A stretch of 64,000 bases of DNA from Vibrio hyugaensis. Its GTDB lineage: Bacteria > Pseudomonadota > Gammaproteobacteria > Enterobacterales > Vibrionaceae. Where the stretch lies: the NCBI RefSeq assembly GCF_002906655.1, contig NZ_CP025795.1:1240001-1304000 (forward strand), written 5' to 3'. How positions within the stretch are numbered: position 1 is the stretch's first letter; the number at the start of each line of letters is the position of its first letter. The notes under the pieces were generated by a model, which saw only the letters and a list, made by a program, of their open reading frames with translations, ran no database searches and was not told the DNA's origin. A program made the position numbers and the translations under genes. Below, one piece after another: positions 19,192 through 28,446 of this stretch.

Positions 19192-20937
19192 ATGAATATT
19201 GCCATTATTACAGCTTGTCCAAGTGGTGTTGCGAACAGCATCATTGCGGCAGGTCTACTAGAACAAGCAGCGGCGAAGCTGGGTTGGAACGCAAAGATTG
19301 AATGCCAATCAAGCGTGGTTGAACCAACACTGCTGACAGACGCTGACATTGAACAAGCAGAAGCGATCGTAATTGCGGCTAACACTCCAGTTGATACTTC
19401 TCGTTTCGTAGGTAAAAAAGTCTACCAAGCAGATATCAGCACTGTAGCGAAAGACGCATCCGCTTTCCTACAAACGGCTGTTGAAGGTGCAGTGACACTA
19501 GAGCAAGTAACTACAGTTGCGGCACAAGTAGCAGCACCAGCAGAAAGCGCATCTGCAACTAAGAAGATTGTTGCTATCACAGCATGTCCAACCGGCGTGG
19601 CACACACCTTCATGGCAGCAGAAGCGCTAGAAGAGGAAGGCAAACGTCGTGGTCACCAAATTAAAGTGGAAACGCGTGGCTCAGTAGGTGCGAAAAACCA
19701 ACTGACTGACCAAGAAATCGCAGACGCAGATTTGGTCATCATCGCAGCAGACATCGAAGTACCTCTTGACCGCTTTAACGGCAAAAAGATGTACCGCACT
19801 AAAACAGGTCCAGCTCTGAAGAAAACAGCGGAAGAAATGGACAAAGCGTTTGAACAAGCAAGCGTATACCAACACTCTGGTTCTTCTAGCGCATCATCAG
19901 CGACAGAAGAGAAGAAAGGCGCGTACAAACACTTAATGACAGGTGTATCACACATGCTGCCAGTTGTGGTAGCCGGTGGTTTGATCATCGCCCTATCCTT
20001 CGTATTTGGTATCGAAGCGTTTAAAGAAGAAGGTACGCTAGCAGCAGCGCTAATGAACATTGGTGGTGGCTCTGCATTCGCCTTGATGATCCCAGTTCTT
20101 GCTGGTTACATCGCCTTCTCTATTGCTGACCGTCCGGGTCTGGCTCCAGGTCTAGTTGGCGGTATGCTTGCTAGTTCAACAGGTGCAGGTTTCCTTGGTG
20201 GTATCGCAGCAGGTTTCATCGCAGGTTACGCTGCTAAGTTCCTTGCCGACAAAGTAAGACTGCCACAATCAATGGAAGCGCTTAAACCGATCCTTATCAT
20301 CCCGTTCGTGGCGACACTGTTCACGGGTCTAGTGATGATTTACATCGTGGGCGGTCCAGTATCTGGCATCATGAACGGCCTAACTGATTTCCTAAACAAC
20401 ATGGGTTCAGACAGTGCAGTTCTACTGGGTATTATCCTTGGCGCAATGATGTGTTTCGACTTAGGTGGTCCGGTAAACAAAGCTGCTTATGCATTCGGTG
20501 TAGGTCTATTGGCTTCGCAAACTTACGCACCAATGGCTGCAATCATGGCCGCGGGTATGGTTCCTGCACTAGGTATGGGCCTTGCGACGTTCATTGCTAA
20601 GAACAAGTTCGAGCAAAGCGAGCGTGAAGCAGGTAAAGCCTCATTCGTGCTTGGTCTGTGCTTTATCTCTGAAGGTGCAATCCCATTCGCAGCGAAAGAT
20701 CCAATGCGTGTTATCCCATCATGTATGGCGGGTGGCGCACTAACTGGTGCTCTATCTATGCTGTTCGGTGCAAAACTGATGGCACCACACGGTGGTTTGT
20801 TCGTACTGCTTATCCCTAACGCAATCTCACCAGTGCTAATGTACTTGGTAGCAATCGCAGCAGGTACAGCGGTAACAGGTTTCACTTACGCGTTCCTAAA
20901 GAACAAAGCAGAAGCGAAACAACAAGCAGCCGCTTAA
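19192..20937 (+). CDS. fruA: PTS fructose-specific EIIBC component
   Basis: An inner-membrane fructose permease of 581 residues. Two EIIB-like domains are at the N terminus. The first (about 1-100) has Cys 9 in ITACPSG, and the second (about 124-225) has Cys 132 in ITACPTGVAHTF and is the likely phosphorylation site. A Ser/Ala-rich linker leads to the EIIC membrane domain (about 240-575). This B'-B-C order is the standard FruA form. The stop is followed about 60 bases later by a terminator, closing the operon. Confidence 0.95.
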   Translation: MNIAIITACPSGVANSIIAAGLLEQAAAKLGWNAKIECQSSVVEPTLLTDADIEQAEAIVIAANTPVDTSRFVGKKVYQADISTVAKDASAFLQTAVEGAVTLEQVTTVAAQVAAPAESASATKKIVAITACPTGVAHTFMAAEALEEEGKRRGHQIKVETRGSVGAKNQLTDQEIADADLVIIAADIEVPLDRFNGKKMYRTKTGPALKKTAEEMDKAFEQASVYQHSGSSSASSATEEKKGAYKHLMTGVSHMLPVVVAGGLIIALSFVFGIEAFKEEGTLAAALMNIGGGSAFALMIPVLAGYIAFSIADRPGLAPGLVGGMLASSTGAGFLGGIAAGFIAGYAAKFLADKVRLPQSMEALKPILIIPFVATLFTGLVMIYIVGGPVSGIMNGLTDFLNNMGSDSAVLLGIILGAMMCFDLGGPVNKAAYAFGVGLLASQTYAPMAAIMAAGMVPALGMGLATFIAKNKFEQSEREAGKASFVLGLCFISEGAIPFAAKDPMRVIPSCMAGGALTGALSMLFGAKLMAPHGGLFVLLIPNAISPVLMYLVAIAAGTAVTGFTYAFLKNKAEAKQQAAA

Positions 20938-20995
20938 TCATGGCTGAAACGCGTATGCGTATCTAATTACAATGCCTCCCTCGATTTGGCATTCG

Positions 20996-21034
20996 ACACC
21001 TCCCTCTAGCCTCGGCATTGGGAGGTGTTTTTTA
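20996..21034 (+). terminator. Terminator after fruA
   Basis: A 9-bp stem ACACCTCCC/GGGAGGTGT with a 15-base loop runs into TTTTTT. Confidence 0.8.
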
Positions 21035-21062
21035 TTGAGCGATAATCGGAGTCTAACGGGCG

Positions 21063-21557
21063 CTAAATCCGATAGCAGATAAAGTTACTCTCTTCTGTTT
21101 CGCTCTGATTGAAAAAGAACAGTTGCTCGTCCTCCACTTTGTAAATGAAGTCCGTTTTTGTGCCCACGTATGAGTTCATGTCTCTTACGAAGACCTCACT
21201 CTCCGTTGGCTGTTCATTCCAACTGACTTTCTGATAATCCACTGTCAGCGCATGTCCATCCACTTGATACTTGCCGTTGTAAACCAGTTCATATTCTTTG
21301 CTTTCGCCCTTTTTCGTTAGCAAGGAGCCTTTCTGGAAAATGTACATGTCTCTATCCGAGTTAAACACCACGACAGAACGATCACTGATGTTTTCATAAC
21401 GTCGGTAACCTCTGGTAATAAAGTCTTCTTCAAACGTTGCACACGCCCAGCGCGAACCAGTAATTTCATCGGATTGGAAATACTTTTGGTGAACGACCAC
21501 GCCCACTAGGCCAATTGCCAACGCAATATTGAGTACGAGTAGTTTGTTTATCTGCAT
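21063..21557 (-). CDS. ToxS/VtrC-like periplasmic partner of the ToxR-like regulator
   Basis: A 164-residue protein with one N-terminal membrane segment (about 5-23) and a periplasmic domain of beta strands. Two cysteines sit at the two ends of that domain (39 in SRWACA and 161 in FICYRI) and could form a disulfide. The G-Y-x-V-D-G pattern (GKYQVDGHALTV) is lipocalin-like, as in VtrC, the bile-binding partner of VtrA. The gene overlaps the end of the ToxR-like gene by 10 bases, the arrangement of toxRS and vtrAC pairs. The role is inferred from this context; it is too divergent to name. Confidence 0.65.
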   Translation of the reverse strand: MQINKLLVLNIALAIGLVGVVVHQKYFQSDEITGSRWACATFEEDFITRGYRRYENISDRSVVVFNSDRDMYIFQKGSLLTKKGESKEYELVYNGKYQVDGHALTVDYQKVSWNEQPTESEVFVRDMNSYVGTKTDFIYKVEDEQLFFFNQSETEESNFICYRI

Positions 21558-22381
21558 ATTGCATCCGCCCTGCTCATGCTCTCTAAGACCGTTTCTTTCA
21601 AGGTGTCGATATCGAGAGAAAACTTAATGTAGTTGACGTTCTTATTGCTGTTTTTGGCGAAAGCAAATGCACGCAAAATATGCGCTCCTTCTTGATAAGC
21701 CGATTCAGACACACGCAAATATACGATGGCCGGACACACCGGAAATACCTCATCGTTGAGGCTCTTTGCCAAAGCCGAAAGATCTAACTCGTCATGATTT
21801 TGATCGTAAAAGTAGAAGTCCGTTTCTGACACAGAAAAGTGTTGGTAATCCGAATCATCAAGAAAATCAGGATGTGGCACAAACGGACGAAAATAAAGCA
21901 CAAAGACAACCGCAAAAAGCAAGAAAGCCGTCATCAGTATTGGGGTTAAGCTAAATGCCTTGTCTCGCGATTCAGCTTCTTGCTTGGGCGCTGCTTTGAC
22001 TTGATGCTCAACATCATCAATTTCGAGCGTTTGGAGTTCCGGTATCTCAACTTTCTGTTTGATGGGTTTCACATCCGCATCAACTTCCAGTAAATAGCCA
22101 ATTTTACTTACCGTTTTTATCTGTACGCCTTGTGCGTTCAACTGAACAAGTTTCTTTCTTAAACCGGAAATGACATTGGTCAATGCTTGATCGGTCACGA
22201 CTGAACCATCCCAACAGGTTTCGAACAACTCTTCGCGAGTTACATGTACGCCCTGCTTTTCAAGCATCAAGTTCAGCACTTGGTATGGAAGTGGCCTTAG
22301 AGGAACATCATTACCGTGTGAATTGGACAATGTCCTTGTCGTCGGATCGAGGACCAAATTGGCGAAATAGATTCTATGCAT
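21548..22381 (-). CDS. ToxR-like transmembrane winged-helix transcription factor
   Basis: A membrane-bound regulator of 277 residues. The OmpR/PhoB-type winged helix occupies about residues 5-100 (with LRPLPYQVLNLMLE and VISGLRKKL). A linker of about 45 residues, one membrane segment (about 146-166) and a periplasmic domain (167-277) with two cysteines at 216 and 276 follow. ToxR itself also has two periplasmic cysteines. It is not the housekeeping ToxR, because its N-terminal sequence is different. It is co-transcribed with the ToxS-like partner and divergent from an outer-membrane protein gene that is its likely target. Confidence 0.78.
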   Translation of the reverse strand: MHRIYFANLVLDPTTRTLSNSHGNDVPLRPLPYQVLNLMLEKQGVHVTREELFETCWDGSVVTDQALTNVISGLRKKLVQLNAQGVQIKTVSKIGYLLEVDADVKPIKQKVEIPELQTLEIDDVEHQVKAAPKQEAESRDKAFSLTPILMTAFLLFAVVFVLYFRPFVPHPDFLDDSDYQHFSVSETDFYFYDQNHDELDLSALAKSLNDEVFPVCPAIVYLRVSESAYQEGAHILRAFAFAKNSNKNVNYIKFSLDIDTLKETVLESMSRADAICR

Positions 22382-22588
22382 ACAGGCTCACTGCTTTCTC
22401 AACTCCTTGAATTATAGGTCAGGTTTGCAGAACCATTCTAAAAACCAAGTCATCTTCATCACACCACAATGCAGCACTCAGTTTTTAGTAATGAAGGATT
22501 CAAACATCAATTTTTAACTCTGCATACCTTCCGAGCGCACAAAAAACACACAATTGCCTAAGTCACTAAATCAATAGAAATTATTTGG

Positions 22589-22615
22589 TTTTTGTTTACT
22601 TTTTGTTTAGTTTTT
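22589..22615. promoter_or_regulatory. T-rich direct repeats before the outer-membrane gene
   Basis: TTTTTGTTTA occurs at 22589-22598 and again at 22600-22609, with a third partial copy starting at 22611; the period is 11 bases, about one helical turn. ToxR-type regulators are known to bind T-rich direct repeats, so this may be the site of the neighbouring ToxR-like protein. The rest of the 306-base gap (22382-22687) holds no gene. Confidence 0.45.
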
Positions 22616-22687
22616 CAGCACCTCATTTAGATAATGAACACTGTTTTAAACACAACAATACAGACAGTAATACAGAGGTAAATAACA

Positions 22688-23251
22688 ATGAAAAAAGCAG
22701 CCACCCTTATCGCCGTACTTGTTAGCATTCAGGCTCATGCAAATAGCTCACAGGATGTATCAGGGTTTTATCTGGGCGGGGGTATGGGTAACACCACATA
22801 CAGTGATGATAGTCCGTTTACACATTTGGATGCTGATGGCACAACTTTTAAAATTATTGGCGGTTATCAATTCAATCGTATCGTCGGTATAGAAGCTCAA
22901 TACACTGACTACGGTGATATCAAAGTGAAGAACACGCCTTTTGATCTCAACGTAAATAGTGCGTCTGTTGCTGCAAACATTGGCTACACATTCGACAATG
23001 GGTTACGACCATTCGCGACGCTAGGTTTGGGCTACATTTCGGTGGATGTTCCTGAATTTCTCGGTGAAGACGAAAACGAGTTGCTACTTCGCGTAGGGGC
23101 CGGTCTTGAATACACGCCGCATCAGTTTAACAACATCACTTTCCGAGCAGCGTATGAGATGGACCACTTCAATGTCGGCTCGAAAGGTTCAAACTGGGAC
23201 ACCAACATTCAGGTCGGCTCTTTCTATGCGGGTGCAACTTATAAGTTTTAA
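22688..23251 (+). CDS. Small outer-membrane beta-barrel protein
   Basis: A 187-residue protein with a signal peptide (about 1-19, ending QAHAN) followed by an eight-stranded barrel of the OmpA/OmpX-like type. GFYLGGGMGN opens the barrel, and the chain ends with the aromatic F of GATYKF, needed for barrel assembly. An AGAGGTAAATAACA leader precedes ATG 22688. It is divergent from the ToxR-like regulator gene and probably controlled by it. The ligand or role is unknown. It ends at a strong terminator. Confidence 0.82.
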   Translation: MKKAATLIAVLVSIQAHANSSQDVSGFYLGGGMGNTTYSDDSPFTHLDADGTTFKIIGGYQFNRIVGIEAQYTDYGDIKVKNTPFDLNVNSASVAANIGYTFDNGLRPFATLGLGYISVDVPEFLGEDENELLLRVGAGLEYTPHQFNNITFRAAYEMDHFNVGSKGSNWDTNIQVGSFYAGATYKF

Positions 23252-23283
23252 TAAAAAAACAAACGCGGACACATAGAAAGTAC

Positions 23284-23321
23284 AAAGGGCGAACGCTTAC
23301 GATAAGCGTTCGCCCTTTTTT
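23284..23321 (+). terminator. Terminator after the barrel-protein gene
   Basis: A 16-bp perfect stem (23284-23299 with 23303-23318) has a CGA loop and is followed by T residues; it can also serve the convergent lipoprotein gene. Confidence 0.88.
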
Positions 23322-23336
23322 GTATAACGTGCCGAT

Positions 23337-24050
23337 TTATTGCATCGGTTCAGATTCGATATCCACGTCACCGCTGTTCAAGTTCACCGTCGCGTTGTAA
23401 ACATTTTGCGGATCACCATGGTGTTTAAAGGTGAAGTGATACACGTTGGCCGGCGTCCAAATCTCTTTGTCATCGACGGGCATAATATCGTAACCATCTT
23501 GCTGGTATAACTCTGTCGCCATCACATACGCTGTCGCTGTCTGAACTTGAGTGTTGTGGTCGATTTTAGGTTCTACTGAAGGGTTACTTGGATAAGATTC
23601 ACCGTTGTAACTCATCTGACGATAAGCACCATTACTCCACACAACAAAGTCTTGCCAACCGTTGCTGTAGCTGTCTATTAGTGCAATCGGTGTTCTGGTT
23701 ACTGACATGCGGCTAAGCACTTTGCCGCTGTTATCGAATATGTACCCAGTACAGCCACCACTGCCGCAGAAGTAACGATCTTGGAACAACACCAAATGTT
23801 CTGCTGTACCATCACTGTTCAAATCAGCAGATCCTGTAACATAACGAATTTTGTCCGTTTCTAAAGAAAGCCCCTGTGGCATCAGAATACTTTGGTCAAT
23901 CCACGTTGCGATGGTCGCTGCATCTGCACTTTTTATCTCTACAGGGACTTGAGAATCTGTATTATCAGTAGAAATGCCGTCTGTGGAAGAACAGCCAATT
24001 AGCGTTAGTGAACCTAAAAGGAAGAGTCCATGTAATCCGCGATTGTTCAT
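23337..24050 (-). CDS. Predicted lipoprotein of unknown function
   Basis: A 237-residue protein with a lipobox (LTLIGC, Cys at about residue 20) after a short signal sequence, so it is expected to be anchored to a membrane. I do not recognise the family. The stretch SADLNSDGTAEHLVLFQDRYFCGSGGC suggests a small calcium-binding-like or FG-GAP-like turn. The start ATG 24050 is preferred, because the signal peptide begins there, over the upstream codon at 24104. It is monocistronic and faces the barrel-protein gene tail to tail. Confidence 0.65.
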   Translation of the reverse strand: MNNRGLHGLFLLGSLTLIGCSSTDGISTDNTDSQVPVEIKSADAATIATWIDQSILMPQGLSLETDKIRYVTGSADLNSDGTAEHLVLFQDRYFCGSGGCTGYIFDNSGKVLSRMSVTRTPIALIDSYSNGWQDFVVWSNGAYRQMSYNGESYPSNPSVEPKIDHNTQVQTATAYVMATELYQQDGYDIMPVDDKEIWTPANVYHFTFKHHGDPQNVYNATVNLNSGDVDIESEPMQ

Positions 24051-24255
24051 TTGCGTTCGCTCTTTTATTGATGATGTTTCCTTAGTATACGCAAGATTTA
24101 TCAATCGCTTGTAAGAAAATCATAAAAATCAGTAAGGTGTACACCAAACCACCAGCCTTCCTTTTCGCCCTTATCTTTTTCTCCAGCCTCTCTTCTTCTC
24201 TCTTTTGCTTCTCACTTCTATTCTCTTTTCCCTCTCGTATCTTGACTCTCCCCGA

Positions 24256-24287
24256 TCAAAAAAGCCCTGAGGAAAGTCCCCAGGGCT
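24256..24287 (-). terminator. Terminator of the RND efflux operon
   Basis: A 7-bp stem AGCCCTG/CAGGGCT (24263-24269 with 24281-24287), read on the minus strand, is followed by a run of T. It lies 38 bases beyond the pump gene stop. Confidence 0.75.
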
Positions 24288-24325
24288 AGGCAGGAATCTG
24301 ACAATAATAAAAGCCAGGAAGTCCC

Positions 24326-27300
24326 TTATGCAGTGGTTGGTTTGATCTTAAACAGAATTGCAAACATGACTGGTACAACAATCAGAGTCAAAACTGTAGC
24401 GAAACCAAGGCCTGCCATAATCGTAATCGCCATTGAGCCGAAGAACGCATCTGATACCAGAGGAATCATTCCCAGAATCGTCGTCAATGCCGCCATACTC
24501 ACTGGACGAACACGGCTGATCGCACTGTCGACAATCGCTAAGTAAGGATCCTTACCTGATGCTAGCTCTAGGTTAATCTGGTCAAGAAGTACGATACCGT
24601 TTTTCAGAATCATACCGCTCAAGCTCAATAAGCCTAGGAACGCAGTAAAGCTAAAAGGCATGTTTGTCGTCAGAAGACCAAATGCCACACCAATGATAGA
24701 CAGCGGTACCGTGAACCAAATAACCAACGGCTTCTTCAGTGAGTTAAACAGAAGCATCGTAATGATGAACATCAACAAATAACCCATTGGCAATGAGCCA
24801 AACAGACCTTCTTGTGCATCTTTCGATGATTCGTATTCGCCGCCCCACGTGATTTCATAGCCTTCAGGAAGGTGCAAAGCCATCACTTTAGGCTCAATGC
24901 GAGAGAATAAACTTGCGGGAGTATCGTCACTAAGCACATCGTGGTCAGCTAATACCGTTAGCGTACGTTTACGGTCACGACGTTGAATCAACGGCTCATC
25001 CCAAGCCAGCTTCACACCATCGATCACTTGATCAACTGGGATATAAGATTGTAACGATGGACTCCAAATATTCACGTTTTGCAGTGATTCGAAATCTACA
25101 CGCTCTTCTTCTGGTAAACGCGTCATGATAGGTAGTGTATCTGTACCATCACGAAGGAAACCAAGCGTGCTACCCCCAAACGCCATTTGTAACGTGCTTG
25201 AAAGATCTTCTTTCGAGATACCCAAACGACGCGCTTTTGATTCGTTAAATACAGGCACTAGCTCTTTCGTTCGCTCACGCCAGTCATGACGAATGTTACG
25301 AGCACCCGGGTCAGTATGAAGAATGTCTTCTACTTGCACCGCGAGATCACGAAGCACTTGTGGATCTGGGCCAGTAATACGCGCTTCAATCTTAGACGCC
25401 GGCGACGGGCCGAATTCCATCAACTTGAACTGGAACGTGGGTTTATCAAACGTCTTCGCTAGGTTGTCATCCAACTTATGCAGCAGTTCAAACATGTTCT
25501 CACGATCTGTCGTACGAACTTGGAACTGCGCGTAAGCTTCGTAGCTTTTCTCTGGTTGGTAAGTCAGAGCGAAACGCTGCAAGCCTTGACCAATCGAAGC
25601 TGAAACAAAATCGACATCATCTTGTGAACGAATGTAGCTTTCTACTTCTTCCGCTTTCTTGATGGTCTCGCGAATGTCTGTGCCTTCTGGCATCCACATA
25701 TCAACGTAGAACATCGGCGTGTTTGATGGCGGGAAGAACTGTTGCTTCACACTACCAAACGCAACCACAGCACCAACGAGCAATGCCACCATGCCTGCTA
25801 CCGTTAACCAACGGAAACGCAACGCAAATTTAAGAGACGCACCAAACGTGACGAACAACCAACCTTTGTACGGATCTTCGTCTTCTGCTTGTGTATTTTT
25901 GTCTTCTTCTTTTAGTAGAAGGTCTGCAAGGAATGGCGTTAACGTAATCGCAGTTACCCAGCTTAGAAATAGCGAGAAACACAGTACCCAGAACAGAGAG
26001 CCCATGAACTCACCAGTCGCATCTTGAGACAGACCGATAGGCGCAAACGCGGTAATAGCAATGACTGTCGCACCAAGCAGCGGCCACTGAGTTTGTTTTA
26101 CGATATCTGTTGCAGCTTGAACTTTGGTTCGCCCCTTCTTAAGGCCAACCAATATCCCCTCGACCACCACGATGGCATTATCCACCAGCATACCGAGCGC
26201 AATGATCAACGCACCAAGCGAGATACGGTGCAGTTCGATATTGTTGTAGTTCATCAAAATGAAGGTACCGAATACCGTCAACAACAGAACCAAACCGATG
26301 ATCACGCCACTGCGTAAGCCCATAGTGAACAGCAGTACGATGATTACGATAGCCACGGCTTCTGCCAAGCTAATAACAAACGCTTTAACTGAATCGTCTA
26401 CTTCTTGCGATTGGTTGTAGAAGTAGTTCATATCCAAACCAGCGGGCTTGATGGTCTCAAGATTCTCCAGTTCAGCTTCAATACGTTGACCGACTTCTAC
26501 TACGTTTACGCCAGACGCAAACGAAATACCAATGTTGATTGCTTTCTTACCGTTATACAGCAGCACATTGCCCGGCTTTTCTTGAATGCCACGGCTGATG
26601 GTTGCAACGTCTTTCAAGCGAATCAGGTTACCGGTGTCACGACCGTGAATGATCAGGTTTTCTAGTGCTTCTACGGTGTTTAATGTACCGCTTGGGCGAA
26701 TAATAAGGCTCTCGCCGTTTACCATCACCTCGCCCGCAGAAACCACATTGTTCTGTTGGTTCAGCAAGCCAGAAATCACGTTCATGTCGAGGTTCAGAGC
26801 CGCTAAGCGATCCAATGAAATCTCAACAAACAGCATTTCTTGTTGGTCGCCTGCAATGTCGACTTTACCCACGCCATCGATCAGTTCGAGTTCACGCGTG
26901 AGCTGGTCTGCGTAACGTTTCAGTTCTACGTAATCGTAGTCGTCACCCGTTAACATCAGCATTACGCCGTACACGTCACCAAAATCATCAATGATTTGCA
27001 GAGATTGAACGCCTTGCGGCAAAGTTGGTTGCAGATCGTTGATTTTACGGCGCATTTCATCCCAGATTTGCGGCAATTCATCCGGACCGTAGTCCATCTT
27101 CATGCTCACCATAATCTGTGACATACCACTTGAGGACGTCGACGTAATCTTATCGATATAAGGCAGCTTACGAATCTCTTTCTCAAGCGGATACGTCAGC
27201 TCTTCTTCTACTTCTTTAGAAGTCGCGCCGGGATAAGTCGCCACCACCATCGCATCTTTGATAGTAAATGCCGGATCTTCCAATCGGCCCAACTCTAGGA

Positions 27301-27385
27301 ATGACATTACCCCGCCAACCGCGAGAATAACGATGAACAGCCAGCTGATGACTTTGTTCTTAATTGAGTATTCAGCAATGCTCAT
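24326..27385 (-). CDS. RND-family multidrug efflux pump, inner-membrane subunit
   Basis: A proton-driven exporter of 1019 residues, the normal length for the AcrB/HAE superfamily. It has the first membrane segment at about 12-30, two large periplasmic loops, and two blocks of membrane segments (about 330-470 and 850-1010). The proton-relay segment reads LGMLVDNAIVVVEG, with Asp-Asn in place of the Asp-Asp of AcrB, as in several Vibrio-type pumps. It overlaps the preceding adaptor gene by one base. It needs a TolC-type outer-membrane channel, which is not in this window. The two-adaptor operon resembles Vibrio vmeTUV/vexGHI-type systems. Confidence 0.92.
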   Translation of the reverse strand: MSIAEYSIKNKVISWLFIVILAVGGVMSFLELGRLEDPAFTIKDAMVVATYPGATSKEVEEELTYPLEKEIRKLPYIDKITSTSSSGMSQIMVSMKMDYGPDELPQIWDEMRRKINDLQPTLPQGVQSLQIIDDFGDVYGVMLMLTGDDYDYVELKRYADQLTRELELIDGVGKVDIAGDQQEMLFVEISLDRLAALNLDMNVISGLLNQQNNVVSAGEVMVNGESLIIRPSGTLNTVEALENLIIHGRDTGNLIRLKDVATISRGIQEKPGNVLLYNGKKAINIGISFASGVNVVEVGQRIEAELENLETIKPAGLDMNYFYNQSQEVDDSVKAFVISLAEAVAIVIIVLLFTMGLRSGVIIGLVLLLTVFGTFILMNYNNIELHRISLGALIIALGMLVDNAIVVVEGILVGLKKGRTKVQAATDIVKQTQWPLLGATVIAITAFAPIGLSQDATGEFMGSLFWVLCFSLFLSWVTAITLTPFLADLLLKEEDKNTQAEDEDPYKGWLFVTFGASLKFALRFRWLTVAGMVALLVGAVVAFGSVKQQFFPPSNTPMFYVDMWMPEGTDIRETIKKAEEVESYIRSQDDVDFVSASIGQGLQRFALTYQPEKSYEAYAQFQVRTTDRENMFELLHKLDDNLAKTFDKPTFQFKLMEFGPSPASKIEARITGPDPQVLRDLAVQVEDILHTDPGARNIRHDWRERTKELVPVFNESKARRLGISKEDLSSTLQMAFGGSTLGFLRDGTDTLPIMTRLPEEERVDFESLQNVNIWSPSLQSYIPVDQVIDGVKLAWDEPLIQRRDRKRTLTVLADHDVLSDDTPASLFSRIEPKVMALHLPEGYEITWGGEYESSKDAQEGLFGSLPMGYLLMFIITMLLFNSLKKPLVIWFTVPLSIIGVAFGLLTTNMPFSFTAFLGLLSLSGMILKNGIVLLDQINLELASGKDPYLAIVDSAISRVRPVSMAALTTILGMIPLVSDAFFGSMAITIMAGLGFATVLTLIVVPVMFAILFKIKPTTA

Positions 27386-28446
27386 TATTGTTGTTTCTCC
27401 ACCACATCCACTGACTTACCTTCGCGTAACTTACGTAAGCTGGAATTCACTAATACATCGCCTTGTGTAACGCCTGATGACACAATCGCGCCTTCACCGT
27501 TAATTTGATCAATCGTCACCGCCACCTTTGTGACCGCGTCACTGTTTAATTTCCACACAAAGAACTCACCATCCTTGTTACCCGCTTGAAGCGCAGTCAT
27601 TGGAATGTTGTAGCCATCAATTGACGTTATACCTGCTGCCACCATGTCTACTGCAACGCTTACACTAGTACCCGGCAAAATCTCTTCATCAGGTTGTGGC
27701 ATGGTTAAATACATTTGGTATGTTTGTGTCTGCGCGTTTGGCTCACTGGTGTGCTCCAAGTAATCCAACGCATAAGATTTCGCGTCACCCGAGAACGTTG
27801 CTTGAGGTTGGTAGCTCATGCTTTGTGTATTTGGGTTTACCATCGCAAGCACGTTGTCTGACAGCTCGATGCGAACGTACACTTTGTCGCTTTGATAAAG
27901 GTTTAGAACCGGCTCACCAATCGCAACACGCTCAAAACGCTCTTTGAATACATCCGAAACCTTGCCCGCAAACGGGGCAAATAAACGTGTGTAGTTCAGT
28001 TGGTTTGTCGCGTTGTAGAAGTTTGCTTCCGCCAGCTCTTTATTTGCCGTTAGCTCATCCAACTCCGCTTTAGAAATCATTTGGCGGCGATGCAGTTCTT
28101 CACCACGTTTCAGTTGACGAATCGCGAGTGTGTATTGTGCTTCTGCATCGTTTACCGCTTGCTTTTCTTTGCTGTCGTCTAACTTAGCGATCATCTGGCC
28201 TTCTTTAACCGTGTCACCCGCTTTAACGAGCACATGCTGAACTTCGCCTGCGCGACGGAATGCAATTGGCGTTTGTTCCGCAGGCACGACTTGGCCTTTG
28301 AATGTGCGGTATTGGCTTTTTACTGGAACATCAACAGCAACCGTAGAAACATACAAAGGCTGCTCTGCGGTGACTTCGTCTGTGCTGTTACAACCGGTTA
28401 GTACGGCCAATGCGATAGCCGATACTGTGAATAATGAACGTTTCAT
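27385..28446 (-). CDS. RND efflux membrane-fusion (adaptor) lipoprotein, second
   Basis: A periplasmic adaptor of 353 residues with a lipobox (LTGC, Cys 19) that anchors it to the inner membrane. It shows split lipoyl halves (AGDTVKEGQMIAKLDD and FAPFAGKVSDVF), a helical hairpin between them (about 85-150), and a beta-barrel domain after. It overlaps both the preceding adaptor and the pump gene by one base, so translation is coupled. It probably forms a mixed hexamer with the other adaptor. Confidence 0.88.
   Translation of the reverse strand: MKRSLFTVSAIALAVLTGCNSTDEVTAEQPLYVSTVAVDVPVKSQYRTFKGQVVPAEQTPIAFRRAGEVQHVLVKAGDTVKEGQMIAKLDDSKEKQAVNDAEAQYTLAIRQLKRGEELHRRQMISKAELDELTANKELAEANFYNATNQLNYTRLFAPFAGKVSDVFKERFERVAIGEPVLNLYQSDKVYVRIELSDNVLAMVNPNTQSMSYQPQATFSGDAKSYALDYLEHTSEPNAQTQTYQMYLTMPQPDEEILPGTSVSVAVDMVAAGITSIDGYNIPMTALQAGNKDGEFFVWKLNSDAVTKVAVTIDQINGEGAIVSSGVTQGDVLVNSSLRKLREGKSVDVVEKQQ

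Noticed and set aside
21548..22381. Housekeeping ToxR
   Set aside because: The winged-helix sequence differs clearly from ToxR, and the ToxS-like partner and neighbours are different, so only a ToxR-like label is given.
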